Source of the DNA: Marinirhabdus sp963799365
GTDB taxonomy: Bacteria > Bacteroidota > Bacteroidia > Flavobacteriales > Flavobacteriaceae
NCBI GenBank assembly: GCA_963799365.1
Contig: CAWCWV010000007.1
Coordinates: 159,000-222,999, forward strand
DNA: 64,000 bases
Direction of reading: 5' to 3'
The notes under the pieces were generated by a model that worked only from the letters and a program-made list of their open reading frames with translations, did no database searches and was not told the DNA's origin. The position numbers and the translations under genes are program-made. The first letter of the stretch is position 1; the number at the start of each line of letters is the position of its first letter. This document shows positions 1 to 8,308 of the stretch, one piece after another.

Positions 1-27
1 AATTAGCAACAATTAAATACTTCGATT

Positions 28-750
28 ATGGAACAAAAGAAAAACCCAAAAGCAGACATGACACAATGGAGTTCAATCTTCTTGTTATTCGGTCTTGCAT
101 TTATGCTTTTTGTGGCTTGGCAAGCAATAGAGTGGAAAACTTACGATAATAGTGGGCTGGCTTCAGACCAGTTAAATCTTGGTGACCAATTAGAAGAAGA
201 TATCCCAATTACACAACAGTTAACTCCACCACCACCGCCACCGCCACCGCCACCAGCACCAGAAATTATCGAAGTGGTAGAAGATGATGTTGAAGTTGAA
301 GAGGTTATTCTTAAATCTACCGAGGTCGATCAAAAAGAAGTAATCGCAGAAATTGAAGAAATCGAAGAAATAGTTGATGAAGTGATTGAAGATGTACCCT
401 TTGCCATCATTGAAAATGTGCCAGTATATCCAGGTTGTGAGAATGCAGGAAACAATGAAGCAAAGAAGGCTTGTATGTCTGAAAAAATTCAAAAATTTGT
501 TCAGAAAAAATTTGATACAGATTTAGCAAACGATTTAGGGCTAGATGGTAAACAGCGAATTTCTGTTCAGTTTAAAATCGATAACAAAGGAAATGTAGTA
601 GATGTTCGTGCTAGAGCACCGCATCCTAAATTAGAAGCCGAAGCTATTGAAGTTGTAAAAGGATTGCCTAAAATGACTCCGGGAAAACAAAGAGGAAAAG
701 CTGTAGGTGTAATTTATGCACTCCCTATTTTGTTTCAGGTAGAAAATTAA
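28..750 (+). CDS. TonB-family energy transducer (240 aa)
   Basis: Likely inner-membrane energy transducer that spans the periplasm and passes proton-motive force to outer-membrane transporters. One membrane segment lies at about residues 15-33, followed by an acidic linker containing ten consecutive prolines (67-76) and Glu/Val-rich stretches, the usual periplasm-spanning architecture of TonB. The C-terminal domain (about 131-240) opens with VPVYPGCENA and has a second Cys at 149, then a beta-rich TonB-C core ending in LPILFQVEN. Family assignment comes from architecture plus this Bacteroidota-type TonB-C signature. It is the first of three consecutive genes with that signature, and a strong terminator follows at once, so it is probably transcribed from upstream of the window edge. 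No ExbB/ExbD genes are in view, so its partner complex is unknown. The start ATG is close to the window edge but the protein looks complete. Confidence 0.85.
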   Translation: MEQKKNPKADMTQWSSIFLLFGLAFMLFVAWQAIEWKTYDNSGLASDQLNLGDQLEEDIPITQQLTPPPPPPPPPPAPEIIEVVEDDVEVEEVILKSTEVDQKEVIAEIEEIEEIVDEVIEDVPFAIIENVPVYPGCENAGNNEAKKACMSEKIQKFVQKKFDTDLANDLGLDGKQRISVQFKIDNKGNVVDVRARAPHPKLEAEAIEVVKGLPKMTPGKQRGKAVGVIYALPILFQVEN

Positions 751-772
751 AAAATACCCTATATAACATATG

Positions 773-805
773 AAATCCCGCTTCAAATGAAGCGGGATTT
801 TTTTT
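773..805 (+). terminator. Rho-independent terminator after first TonB gene
   Basis: Perfect 12-bp stem (773-784 with 789-800), 4-nt loop, and a run of T from 798 to 805. It lies 23 nt after the first TonB-family stop codon. Confidence 0.9.
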
Positions 806-852
806 GGCATAACACTTGTTTTATACATATTATAACTTCTAAATATACTAGT

Positions 853-1656
853 ATGAAACCATCAAGTAATGTATGTGGTACCACTATAAAAGTACCAAGT
901 AAAAGAGCCATAAAAAAGCAAATTAACATTAGCTGGAATTCGAGAATCTTCTTTCAAGTAGGTCTTATTGTAAGTCTTCTAGCTGCTTTCTTTGTAATGG
1001 AACTAGAGATTGGTAAAGCTCCAAATGTAGCCTTAGGCCCCGAGGGAGTACTTTGGGAAACGATTCCAACAATTAGGTATACAGTTTTGGAAGATGCGGT
1101 GAAAAACCCAGAAAAAAAGCCTCAAAAGCAACCTGTGCGAGAAATTGTTACTGCAAACACCCCTATAGCGTCTCAAACGTTTGTGGTTGTAGATAATAAT
1201 GTGCCAATTATTGAAGGTACGATAGCTGCTAATGATGCTGCTGCAATTAATGCCCCAGTAGTTTCATCTAATGATGATAAAGTGGGTCCTCCTGTCACCA
1301 CTAGTATTTTGGGTGTAGAACACGTTCCGGTATTTCCTGGATGTGAAAGCGCTATTACCAATGAAACCAAGATAGACTGTATGTCTTCTAAAATCAAAGC
1401 ATTTATTGGGAAACGTTTCGATATAGGAAAATTCGATTATTTTGAACCAGGAAGTGTGCAGACCATTCGCGCTTTCTTCACAATAGATGCTGCCGGAAAT
1501 ATCGTGGAAATTATGGCAAGTGCAAAAGATAAAAACTTAGAAGCCGAAGCAAAGCGGGTAATTGCTAAATTACCTTTAATGCAACCGGGTCGTCAAGGCG
1601 ATACCCCTGTTAATGTAACTTATGCTATTCCGATACAATTTCAGGTAAATAATTAA
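853..1656 (+). CDS. TonB-family protein (267 aa)
   Basis: Second TonB-like protein. The ATG at 853 is preferred over one at 787, because 787 lies inside the preceding terminator stem region and adds a tail without family character. A basic cytosolic N-terminus is followed by one membrane segment (about residues 32-49), a linker with a KNPEKKPQKQP stretch, and a C-terminal domain beginning near residue 157 with VPVFPGCESA and a second cysteine in KIDCMSSK. The C-terminal half closely resembles that of the preceding gene, including a shared LEAEA motif and a PGRQ/PGKQ turn, so the two are paralogs, but the linkers are unrelated. It lacks the long proline run. It probably transduces energy or contacts an outer-membrane partner. 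Function in transport versus gliding cannot be separated from sequence, but the next gene is a RemB-like gliding protein with the same domain. Confidence 0.8.
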   Translation: MKPSSNVCGTTIKVPSKRAIKKQINISWNSRIFFQVGLIVSLLAAFFVMELEIGKAPNVALGPEGVLWETIPTIRYTVLEDAVKNPEKKPQKQPVREIVTANTPIASQTFVVVDNNVPIIEGTIAANDAAAINAPVVSSNDDKVGPPVTTSILGVEHVPVFPGCESAITNETKIDCMSSKIKAFIGKRFDIGKFDYFEPGSVQTIRAFFTIDAAGNIVEIMASAKDKNLEAEAKRVIAKLPLMQPGRQGDTPVNVTYAIPIQFQVNN

Positions 1657-1661
1657 TAGTG

Positions 1662-1692
1662 AGCCCACCTTTCAAAGGTGGGTTTCTTTTTA
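1662..1692 (+). terminator. Rho-independent terminator after second TonB gene
   Basis: Stem CCCACCTTT / AAAGGTGGG (1664-1672 with 1674-1682; realistic loop about 5 nt) followed by a T-rich tract, directly after the stop codon at 1656. Confidence 0.85.
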
Positions 1693-1741
1693 TGGACATT
1701 TCAAAAAAGCGTATCTTTCTGCCTAATTAAACCGTTGCCCA

Positions 1742-3844
1742 ATGAAGAACGTTGCTTTCCTCCTGCTTTTGTTCACCTGCTTATATCTAAACGCCCAGCA
1801 ATCCAATAGTTTCGAAAAATATCCTGTGTTTCCAGCATGCGCTTCGGTAGACATTGAAGCATTAGAAAACTGTTTTAACGCCACCTTTCAGCAATATATA
1901 TTCGAAAATTTTAAAGTGCCAGAAATAGTTTCAGAAGAAAATTACAAGGGTTCTATGACTATTTTTTTTGAAGTGGATAAAGAAGGATCTTTTAAGTTGT
2001 TATACACAGATGCTATTTATAAAGAACTGAAAGATGAAGCTCAAAATGTTTTTGAAGGTTTTCCAAAAATTACTCCTGCGACCTATAACGGTAAACCAAC
2101 CTATGTTCAGTTTACATTGCCAATTGCAATACCATTAAAAGCACCTGGTACAAGTAATATTCCAGCTGTTAACGAAGCCGAAAAAATTACTTCAGATGTA
2201 GAGATAACAACTTTAAAAAATGAATATGAGGGTATCGAAAAACTTTCGTATGCCAATGAAGAATATAGAAGCCATATAAATATTCCCTTATCGCACCATA
2301 CTTATAGTCTTTTTGATGCAGCTTTGAATAGAGTAGGGCAAAACAATCACACGGCTCAGAAACCCTACCTTTATGCTGAAGTTAACAAATACTACAATTT
2401 CGAAGCTGAAAATAACAAATTACTTAAAAACAAAAGCTCTTGGTTTGGCCGTAAACTCTGGAATGAGCATATGGTACAGGTAAAAACAAAAGATTTTTGG
2501 TTCACCTTAGATCCTGGAGTAGACCTTCAGATAGGGAAAGATACAGATGCTGCTATTGACACTTACAATAACACACGTTTGGTGTATGCGCAAGGAGGTA
2601 TAGGGAAAGAATTCAACTTTTTTGCCGTTGTGTACGAAAGCCAAGGACGATTTGCAGACTACTACAACAGGTTTGCAGAAGCCAATAAGCCAGATGGCGG
2701 AAACCCAGCAATTATTCCTGGTAGGGGCATTGCAAAAAGATTCAATGAAGATGCATATGATTACCCAGTAGCTACTGGTCATATATCTTATACTCCCAGT
2801 AAGTGGTTTAATTTTCAGTTAGGACACGGCAAAATATTTTTGGGAGATGGTTATAGATCTTTGTTGTTAAGTGACAATGCAACGCCTTATCCGTTTTTCA
2901 AAATAAATACAAATATATGGAAGCTTCAATATACCAATACGTGGATGAGCTTACGTGATGTAAGGCCAGAAGCAACCGAGGATCGCACTTTTAGAACCAA
3001 GTTTGTAGCAAATCATTACTTAAGTTATAATGTAACAAAACGGTTAAATATTGGCTTGTTTGAAAGTGTGATATGGGATAATAGAAATGATCGTGGTTTT
3101 GATTTTAACTATATTAATCCGGTAATTTTTTACCGTGCCATAGAATTTTCTACAGGATCACGAACGGGAAATGCACTGATAGGATTGACTGCTAAGTATA
3201 AATTTACAGATAGAGTAAATGCCTATTCTCAGGTTATTATAGATGAATTTTCTTCGGGAGATGTTTTTGGAGGAGAGAAAAGCTGGAAAAATAAATTAGG
3301 GTATCAAATAGGGGCAAAATATTATGACGCATTTAATGTGAAAGGTTTATACCTGCAAGCCGAATACAATCGCATTCGTCCTTATACCTATTCTCATAAC
3401 ACTATTGTACTTAACTATGGGCATAACAATCAGTCCTTGGCACATACTTTGGGGGCTAATATTTCAGAATTTATAGCTATTGCTAGATATCAAAAAGGTC
3501 GCTGGTTTGGTGATGCAAAATTAATAGTTGCAAAGCGTGGGTTAGAATTTGAACCGCCAGCGGAGAACGTAGATTATTATGGGGGTAGTATTTATGGAGA
3601 TGAAGCCAATAGACCCTTCGAAACAGGCGTAGAAATTGGGCAGGGAAATACAACAGATTTTTTCCATACCGAACTGCAAGCGGGGTATTTAATTAACCCA
3701 GCAACAAACTTAAAAATATACGGAAGTGTAATTTTCAGAGATTTTAAACCTCTGGAAAACACAGCTACAGTATTCGAAAATCAAACTACCTGGGTAAATT
3801 TTGGTGTTAGAACCGATTTGTTTAATTGGTATTACGATTTCTAA
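1742..3844 (+). CDS. remB: RemB-like gliding motility / outer-membrane barrel protein (700 aa)
   Basis: Signal peptide at residues 1-18 (ends LYLNAQ). Residues about 25-135 form a TonB-C-like domain beginning YPVFPACASV with a second Cys in LENCFNAT and ending LPIAIPL, matching the C-termini of the two upstream TonB genes. From about residue 170 the protein is a beta-barrel of the capsule-assembly/Wzi type, with aromatic alternating strands and a LGHGKIFLGDGYRSLLL segment typical of RemB proteins of gliding Flavobacteriia. It ends in an aromatic FNWYYDF, as expected of an outer-membrane protein. RemB is a cell-surface component linked to gliding in Flavobacterium johnsoniae; assignment here is by recognition of the barrel, not by alignment. 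It is transcribed separately from the TonB genes and ends 5 nt from the convergent hydrolase gene, with no terminator seen between them. Confidence 0.75.
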   Translation: MKNVAFLLLLFTCLYLNAQQSNSFEKYPVFPACASVDIEALENCFNATFQQYIFENFKVPEIVSEENYKGSMTIFFEVDKEGSFKLLYTDAIYKELKDEAQNVFEGFPKITPATYNGKPTYVQFTLPIAIPLKAPGTSNIPAVNEAEKITSDVEITTLKNEYEGIEKLSYANEEYRSHINIPLSHHTYSLFDAALNRVGQNNHTAQKPYLYAEVNKYYNFEAENNKLLKNKSSWFGRKLWNEHMVQVKTKDFWFTLDPGVDLQIGKDTDAAIDTYNNTRLVYAQGGIGKEFNFFAVVYESQGRFADYYNRFAEANKPDGGNPAIIPGRGIAKRFNEDAYDYPVATGHISYTPSKWFNFQLGHGKIFLGDGYRSLLLSDNATPYPFFKINTNIWKLQYTNTWMSLRDVRPEATEDRTFRTKFVANHYLSYNVTKRLNIGLFESVIWDNRNDRGFDFNYINPVIFYRAIEFSTGSRTGNALIGLTAKYKFTDRVNAYSQVIIDEFSSGDVFGGEKSWKNKLGYQIGAKYYDAFNVKGLYLQAEYNRIRPYTYSHNTIVLNYGHNNQSLAHTLGANISEFIAIARYQKGRWFGDAKLIVAKRGLEFEPPAENVDYYGGSIYGDEANRPFETGVEIGQGNTTDFFHTELQAGYLINPATNLKIYGSVIFRDFKPLENTATVFENQTTWVNFGVRTDLFNWYYDF

Positions 3845-3849
3845 AGAGT

Positions 3850-4980
3850 TTAGTTTTTATTTCCTTTTTGAGATGCTTCGTATTTTTTCTGCTTAGCATC
3901 GTTTTTGCGCTTATAAGCTCCTTCAATCCTTTCTACTTCCCCGTAAAGTGTTCGTAAGAATTTTTCGGTAGTTATAAAACCGTCTCCATAGGCCTTGTCA
4001 TCGTAAAATTTTGTAAAATCACGCATAGCAGCAACTTGGTCTTCAGTTTTATTTTGCAAAAAAGCAATTTTAATTCTCGAATAGTAAAGCTCTAGCATTG
4101 TGACCATTTCTTTAACATCTGTAAAAGAAGCGAGTTCGCCGTGTCCAGGGATAATTTTTGTGTCTTTATTGCACAAGCGCTCTATTTTTTTAAGACCCTC
4201 TAAATATCCATTATAACTTCCGCCGTTTTTCGTATCTAGATAAGGATACATTCCATTTACAAATGCATCTCCTGTATGCAATACGTTGCTCTTCGGGAAA
4301 TTAATAATAATATCGCTATTGGTGTGGGCATTTGGTAAGTGCATAAGCTGTATGTCCTCATCGTTATAATGAAATAACAAGTCATTTTCAAAAGATATGG
4401 CAGGTAAAGCTTCGTAATCTAATGCTATATTGTTTTGTGCATCTTCTATACGCTGTTTGAGATTGTTTTTAAGCTGATTGCCCTTTCCTGAGTTTCCTCC
4501 GGTTTTATCTGCTGCATCAATTTCTTGATCCATTTTTTTCTCTAACGCTGAAGTTGCAGTTGCTATAAGTGTATTGGAAATTGATGTGCGTACGTTTTTA
4601 TGTGCAATAATAGTAGCGCCTTTTCTGCTGAAATTTTTGTTTCCGCCTACGTGGTCTCCGTGCAAGTGTGTATTGATAATAAACTCTATTGATTTTTCTG
4701 TTTTTCTAAGAATGATGTCCTGAATGGCTTCTGAAGCATTTTCAAATTGGGTATCGATCATTAATATACCATCAATTCCATTTTGCACTGCTATGTTCCC
4801 TCCCATGCCCTTGAGCATAAAAATATTATTTGTAACGTCTATTACTGAAGGTTTGTTCTCTTGCTCTTCAGCATATTTGCTGTCTTTTTTATTTTCTTGC
4901 TCTTTTGCATCGCTGTCTTGTGCAGTAGCTACCAGCCCTGCAAATAATACGAATAGAGATAAAATAGTTGCTTTGGTCAT
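3850..4980 (-). CDS. Secreted metallo-beta-lactamase-fold hydrolase (376 aa)
   Basis: An N-terminal signal peptide (ends VATAQ) is followed by a Lys/Glu-rich stretch and an MBL-fold domain. The metal-binding motif NTHLHGDHVGG is present, with later ligands in LPNAHTNSD, HTGDAF and IIPGHGEL, the full HxHxDH-H-D-H set of a dinuclear zinc hydrolase. The periplasmic location and the loop pattern resemble the class B3-like and SoxH/quinoprotein relay-like groups more than glyoxalase II. The substrate cannot be told; a beta-lactamase role is possible but not supported by anything specific. An insertion of about 50 residues (Lys/Asp/Asn-rich) sits between the first metal motif and the following strand. 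The C-terminal tail is highly charged. It stands alone, convergent with remB and divergent from the heme O synthase gene. Confidence 0.8.
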   Translation of the reverse strand: MTKATILSLFVLFAGLVATAQDSDAKEQENKKDSKYAEEQENKPSVIDVTNNIFMLKGMGGNIAVQNGIDGILMIDTQFENASEAIQDIILRKTEKSIEFIINTHLHGDHVGGNKNFSRKGATIIAHKNVRTSISNTLIATATSALEKKMDQEIDAADKTGGNSGKGNQLKNNLKQRIEDAQNNIALDYEALPAISFENDLLFHYNDEDIQLMHLPNAHTNSDIIINFPKSNVLHTGDAFVNGMYPYLDTKNGGSYNGYLEGLKKIERLCNKDTKIIPGHGELASFTDVKEMVTMLELYYSRIKIAFLQNKTEDQVAAMRDFTKFYDDKAYGDGFITTEKFLRTLYGEVERIEGAYKRKNDAKQKKYEASQKGNKN

Positions 4981-5052
4981 GTCTGTTTGTTTATTTGAAG
5001 GCTCAAAGTAATAAAAAAAAGCATTGCGCCGTATAAGTATTGTCTATTTATA

Positions 5053-5083
5053 TTGTAAAAAATAGGCGCTTGCCGTATCTTTG
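5053..5083 (+). promoter_or_regulatory. Bacteroidota-type promoter for ctaB
   Basis: TTG at 5053-5055, a 20-nt spacer, and TATCTTTG at 5076-5083, matching the -33/-7 TTG...TAnnTTTG consensus. It places transcription start near 5090, which argues against using the TTG at 5081 as start codon. Confidence 0.65.
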
Positions 5084-5107
5084 CACCGCTCTAAAAATCA
5101 ATACATC

Positions 5108-6016
5108 TTGGCGGTAACACAGTCTACATCTTTACCAGGTTCCATTATCAGGAATTTTACTGAAATCACCAAAATGCGACTTTCTGTGAGTGTTGTGTTT
5201 TCATCGGTTGCAGGATATTTATTAGGAGCAGAATCTCTAGATTTTTACGTTTTACTATTATTATGCGTTGGCGGCTATTGTATGGTAGGTGCTAGTAATG
5301 TCTTTAATCAAATAATCGAACGGGATTTAGATGCGAAAATGGATAGGACTAAGAACAGGCCAATTCCAGCTGGGCGTCTTGGCGTAACTCCTGCGTTCAT
5401 TCTTGCTAGTATACTTACATTAGCAGGTATTTTTGTGCTTTATACAATCAACCCCCAGACGGCAATGTTTGGTGCTATTTCCATATTTTTATATGTAAGT
5501 TTATACACCCCACTAAAAACACGCACGCCACTCTCTGTATTTGTTGGTGCTTTTCCAGGAGCAATTCCGTTTATGCTTGGATGGGTAGCAGCCACAAACG
5601 ATTTTGGGATAGAGCCCGGAACCTTGTTTATGATTCAGTTCTTTTGGCAATTTCCGCATTTCTGGGCCATTGGTTGGTTTTTGTTCGACGATTATAAGAA
5701 AGGAGGCTTCTTTATGCTTCCCAATGGAAAAAGGGATAAGGGAACTGCCATACAAGTAATTTTATATAGTATCTGGACGGTTTTAGCATCGCTTATTCCG
5801 GCAGTTGGAGTGACGGGTAGATTTTATATATCGCCAGTTTCGGCAGTTTTAGTAGCCGGAATAGGTGTATGGTTAATTTACTATGCCATACGTTTATACA
5901 AACAGCAAACAGATAAAGCCGCAAAGCAATTAATGCTTGTGAGCGTGAGTTATATTACATTACTGCAAATCATTTATGTAGCAGACAAATATATCCTTGA
6001 AGCAATACAAGGATAA
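5108..6016 (+). CDS. ctaB: Protoheme IX farnesyltransferase (heme O synthase)
   Basis: UbiA-family membrane prenyltransferase that adds a farnesyl group to heme B to make heme O for the terminal oxidase. It shows the prenyl-diphosphate binding motif NQIIERDLDAKMDRTKNRP and a second Asp-containing loop (LFDDYKKGGFFML), with about eight or nine membrane segments. The reading frame opens at a TTG at 5081, but that codon is part of a promoter -7 box, and there is no ATG before 5174. I place the start at the in-frame TTG at 5108 (302 aa), which gives an N-terminus of family-like length; this start is inference. The gene lies immediately upstream of two oxidase subunit III genes, as is common in Flavobacteriia, and its stop codon is 2 nt from the next start, so cotranscription is expected. 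Confidence 0.92.
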   Translation: MAVTQSTSLPGSIIRNFTEITKMRLSVSVVFSSVAGYLLGAESLDFYVLLLLCVGGYCMVGASNVFNQIIERDLDAKMDRTKNRPIPAGRLGVTPAFILASILTLAGIFVLYTINPQTAMFGAISIFLYVSLYTPLKTRTPLSVFVGAFPGAIPFMLGWVAATNDFGIEPGTLFMIQFFWQFPHFWAIGWFLFDDYKKGGFFMLPNGKRDKGTAIQVILYSIWTVLASLIPAVGVTGRFYISPVSAVLVAGIGVWLIYYAIRLYKQQTDKAAKQLMLVSVSYITLLQIIYVADKYILEAIQG

Positions 6017-6018
6017 CA

Positions 6019-6630
6019 ATGAGATTTAATACTGATAAAAGGAAAATGGCAGATTATACAAAAGGTACTGAAGAATTTAAATTGCGCAGAGCAAAGAAAA
6101 TGATGCTATGGTTTGGTATTATAAGCCTTTCTATGAGCTTTGCTGGATGGACCAGTGCGTATGTAGTTAGTAAAGAACGTGCGGACTGGGTGGAAAATTT
6201 ACAGATCCCTACTGCCTTTATTATAAGTCTTGTCATAATACTTATTAGCAGCCTTACATTACATATTGCGAAAAAACGCATTCAGAAAGAAGACCATAAA
6301 ACGGGGATGCTTTTATTAGTGACAACATTTGTCTTAGGACTTGCATTTATCTGGTTCCAGATACAGGGCTTTCAAGAAATTATTGGAATTTTTGGATACA
6401 ATCCTACAGGTCCCACAAGTAATATTACCTATACTTTTATCTTCTTGATTGCTGTGGTACACTTGGCACATTTGGTTGCTGGTTTGGTGTGTCTTTTGGT
6501 GGTGATTTTTAACCATTCTAGAAACAAATATGCCAATGGAAAGATCTTAGGCGTCGAGCTTGCTACCACATTTTGGCATTTTATAGATATTTTATGGATC
6601 TATCTTTTGCTGTTCTTTTATATTGCATAA
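6019..6630 (+). CDS. Cytochrome c oxidase subunit III-like protein (203 aa)
   Basis: Short heme-copper oxidase subunit III with five membrane segments. Conserved subunit III residues appear in HLAHLVAGLV and in the C-terminal TTFWHFIDILWIYLLLF. Starts are possible at 6019 or 6046; the latter (MADYTKGTEE) is preceded by an AAAGGA-like element and gives the usual family N-terminus before AKKMMLWFG. It sits 2 nt after ctaB and is followed by a second, longer subunit III gene. Paired subunit III proteins are normal in Flavobacteriia. Subunits I and II are not in the window, so this is the assembly and accessory part of the oxidase system, presumably serving subunits encoded elsewhere. Subunit III stabilises the catalytic core and does not carry redox cofactors. 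Confidence 0.85.
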   Translation: MRFNTDKRKMADYTKGTEEFKLRRAKKMMLWFGIISLSMSFAGWTSAYVVSKERADWVENLQIPTAFIISLVIILISSLTLHIAKKRIQKEDHKTGMLLLVTTFVLGLAFIWFQIQGFQEIIGIFGYNPTGPTSNITYTFIFLIAVVHLAHLVAGLVCLLVVIFNHSRNKYANGKILGVELATTFWHFIDILWIYLLLFFYIA

Positions 6631-6712
6631 CTGATTTTCAGTAAAATAAGTACTACTCAAAGTGAATAAGAACAGTCTTTTTTAGGATGAGTATAAATTG
6701 AGACAGTATGTT

Positions 6713-6741
6713 TTGAGAAATAAATATTAATCGTATTTTTG
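6713..6741 (+). promoter_or_regulatory. Promoter upstream of second subunit III gene
   Basis: TTG at 6713-6715, 18-nt spacer, TATTTTTG at 6734-6741, followed 27 nt later by the ATG at 6769. It fits the Bacteroidota -33/-7 consensus and suggests the 6769 gene has its own promoter. Confidence 0.6.
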
Positions 6742-6768
6742 ACACCAATTTAACACCAACTACTTTCT

Positions 6769-7749
6769 ATGGACACGACTGTTGCAAAAACAGGAACCGA
6801 AGGGAAAACTTGGGGCGGAGGTAACAGACCGCTCAACGCCAGCTACGGTAAGTTAATGATGTGGTTTTTCATCGTTTCAGATGCCCTTACCTTTTCAGGA
6901 TTTATTGCCGCTTACGGTTTTTCAAGATTTAAATTTGTAGACGCTTGGCCAATTGCCGACGAAGTATTCACACACGTTCCCTTCTTACATGGAGTGCCTG
7001 CGCCCATGTACTACGTTGCGTTTATGACCTTTATACTTATTTTCTCTTCTGTAACTATGGTGCTTGCCGTAGATGCGGGGCATAAAATGCAACAGAAAAA
7101 AGTAATTTGGTATATGTTCTTTACCATTATTGGAGGTGCTATTTTCGTAGGTTCACAAGCTTGGGAGTGGGCAACATTTATAAAAGGAGATTATGGTGCG
7201 GTGGAAACTAAAGGGGGTAAAATCCTTCAATTTTTAGATACCGATGGAAAGCGAGTAGCACTTGCAGACTTTACCGAAAAGATACCAACAGCCAGAGATA
7301 TCCACGTTGAAAATAATGGAGTTTGGTATGAAGCCGAGCCAACTGTAACTACCTATTCTTTTGAAGAAGTAAAGGCAGGTTTCTTAGCAAATGAAAATTT
7401 AGTAGTACGCACTCAGTATTACGATGACAACGGAGAGCCAACGGTATTGACCAGAGAAGAATCTGTTGCTAAAATGATGAATGATGGTAAGCTAGTTGTA
7501 GAAGGAGCCAATTTAAGGCATAACGAGTACGGCCATCCTTTGTTTGCAGATTTCTTTTTCTTTATCACTGGATTTCACGGATTTCACGTATTTACAGGGG
7601 TACTTATAAATTGCATTGTATTTTTTAATGTGGTTATTGGTACTTATGAACGCAGAGGAAGTTACGAAATGGTAGAAAAAGTGGGACTGTATTGGCACTT
7701 TGTAGATTTGGTATGGGTATTTGTATTCACCTTCTTTTACCTTGTATAA
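6769..7749 (+). CDS. Cytochrome c oxidase subunit III (326 aa)
   Basis: Heme-copper oxidase subunit III, longer than usual because of a soluble insert of about 115 residues (roughly 145-260) between membrane segments. The N-terminal segment LMMWFFIVSDALTFSGF and the C-terminal GLYWHFVDLVWVFVFTFFY are typical of the family, with a His-rich FHGFHVFTGV helix after the insert. The insert is acidic, predicted extracytoplasmic, and is a recurrent feature of flavobacterial versions. Downstream, 20 nt away, is the subunit IV gene, so the two are probably cotranscribed from the promoter at 6713-6741. It is a structural subunit of the aa3- or caa3-type oxidase at the inner membrane. Confidence 0.88.
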   Translation: MDTTVAKTGTEGKTWGGGNRPLNASYGKLMMWFFIVSDALTFSGFIAAYGFSRFKFVDAWPIADEVFTHVPFLHGVPAPMYYVAFMTFILIFSSVTMVLAVDAGHKMQQKKVIWYMFFTIIGGAIFVGSQAWEWATFIKGDYGAVETKGGKILQFLDTDGKRVALADFTEKIPTARDIHVENNGVWYEAEPTVTTYSFEEVKAGFLANENLVVRTQYYDDNGEPTVLTREESVAKMMNDGKLVVEGANLRHNEYGHPLFADFFFFITGFHGFHVFTGVLINCIVFFNVVIGTYERRGSYEMVEKVGLYWHFVDLVWVFVFTFFYLV

Positions 7750-7769
7750 TCATAGAATTAGACTGAAAA

Positions 7770-8153
7770 ATGGCACACGAACATAAATTAGCAATTTTTA
7801 GAGGAACACTTAAGTTCAAAAGCAACATTACCAAGATTTGGGGGGTGTTTGTATTCTTGTCTATTATAACAATTATTGAAGTAGTCTTAGGTATTATTAA
7901 ACCAGAATTTTTAACTGAAACTAAATTCCTGGCAGTAAAACTTCTCAACTGGATTTTCATCATTCTTACGTTGGTTAAAGCGTATTATATTACGTGGGAT
8001 TTTATGCACATGCGTGACGAAAAAAGTGGCTTGCGACGCGCCGTAGTATGGACATCAGTATTTTTAATATGCTACTTAATCCTAATCCTTTTAATTGAAG
8101 GGGATTATATTTTTGATGTATATAAAAACAACTTTATCAAATTCGATTTTTAA
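7770..8153 (+). CDS. Cytochrome c oxidase subunit IV family protein (127 aa)
   Basis: Small protein with a soluble N-terminus (about 1-24) and three hydrophobic helices (VWGVFVFLSIITIIEVVLGI region, LLNWIFIILTLVKAYY, and VVWTSVFLICYLILILL), the layout of the prokaryotic cytochrome oxidase subunit IV (CtaF/CoxD type). It follows subunit III by 20 nt and precedes a strong terminator, so it closes this oxidase operon. The pattern HMRDEKSGLRR lies in a cytoplasmic loop. Subunit IV assists oxidase assembly and stability and has no redox centre of its own. Assignment rests on topology, length and neighbours. Confidence 0.85.
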   Translation: MAHEHKLAIFRGTLKFKSNITKIWGVFVFLSIITIIEVVLGIIKPEFLTETKFLAVKLLNWIFIILTLVKAYYITWDFMHMRDEKSGLRRAVVWTSVFLICYLILILLIEGDYIFDVYKNNFIKFDF

Positions 8154-8176
8154 ATACTTTCAACTATAAAACAACT

Positions 8177-8209
8177 AGCCCAATCTGTATAGCAGTATTG
8201 GGTTTTTTT
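8177..8209 (+). terminator. Rho-independent terminator after subunit IV gene
   Basis: CCCAAT (8179-8184) pairs with ATTGGG (8197-8202), extended internally by CTG/CAG with one bulge, followed by seven T at 8203-8209. Confidence 0.8.
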
Positions 8210-8220
8210 ATGGCCAAAAG

Positions 8221-8251
8221 TTGTTCAACCATTCTTTGCATCGTATTTTTG
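8221..8251 (+). promoter_or_regulatory. Promoter for SCO/DUF420 operon
   Basis: TTG (8221-8223), 20-nt spacer, TATTTTTG (8244-8251); first start codon at 8309. A close match to the Bacteroidota consensus directly after the previous operon's terminator. Confidence 0.7.
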
Positions 8252-8308
8252 CAACGCCTTACAAAACAGTTGTTCTGTTTATAATTAAGGCCAATCTTAA
8301 ATTGGAAT

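Noticed and set aside
220..492. Minus-strand frame with a Trp/Arg-rich run opposite the proline repeat
   Set aside because: It is the mirror of the CCA/CCG proline codons of the TonB gene; low-complexity shadow without family character.
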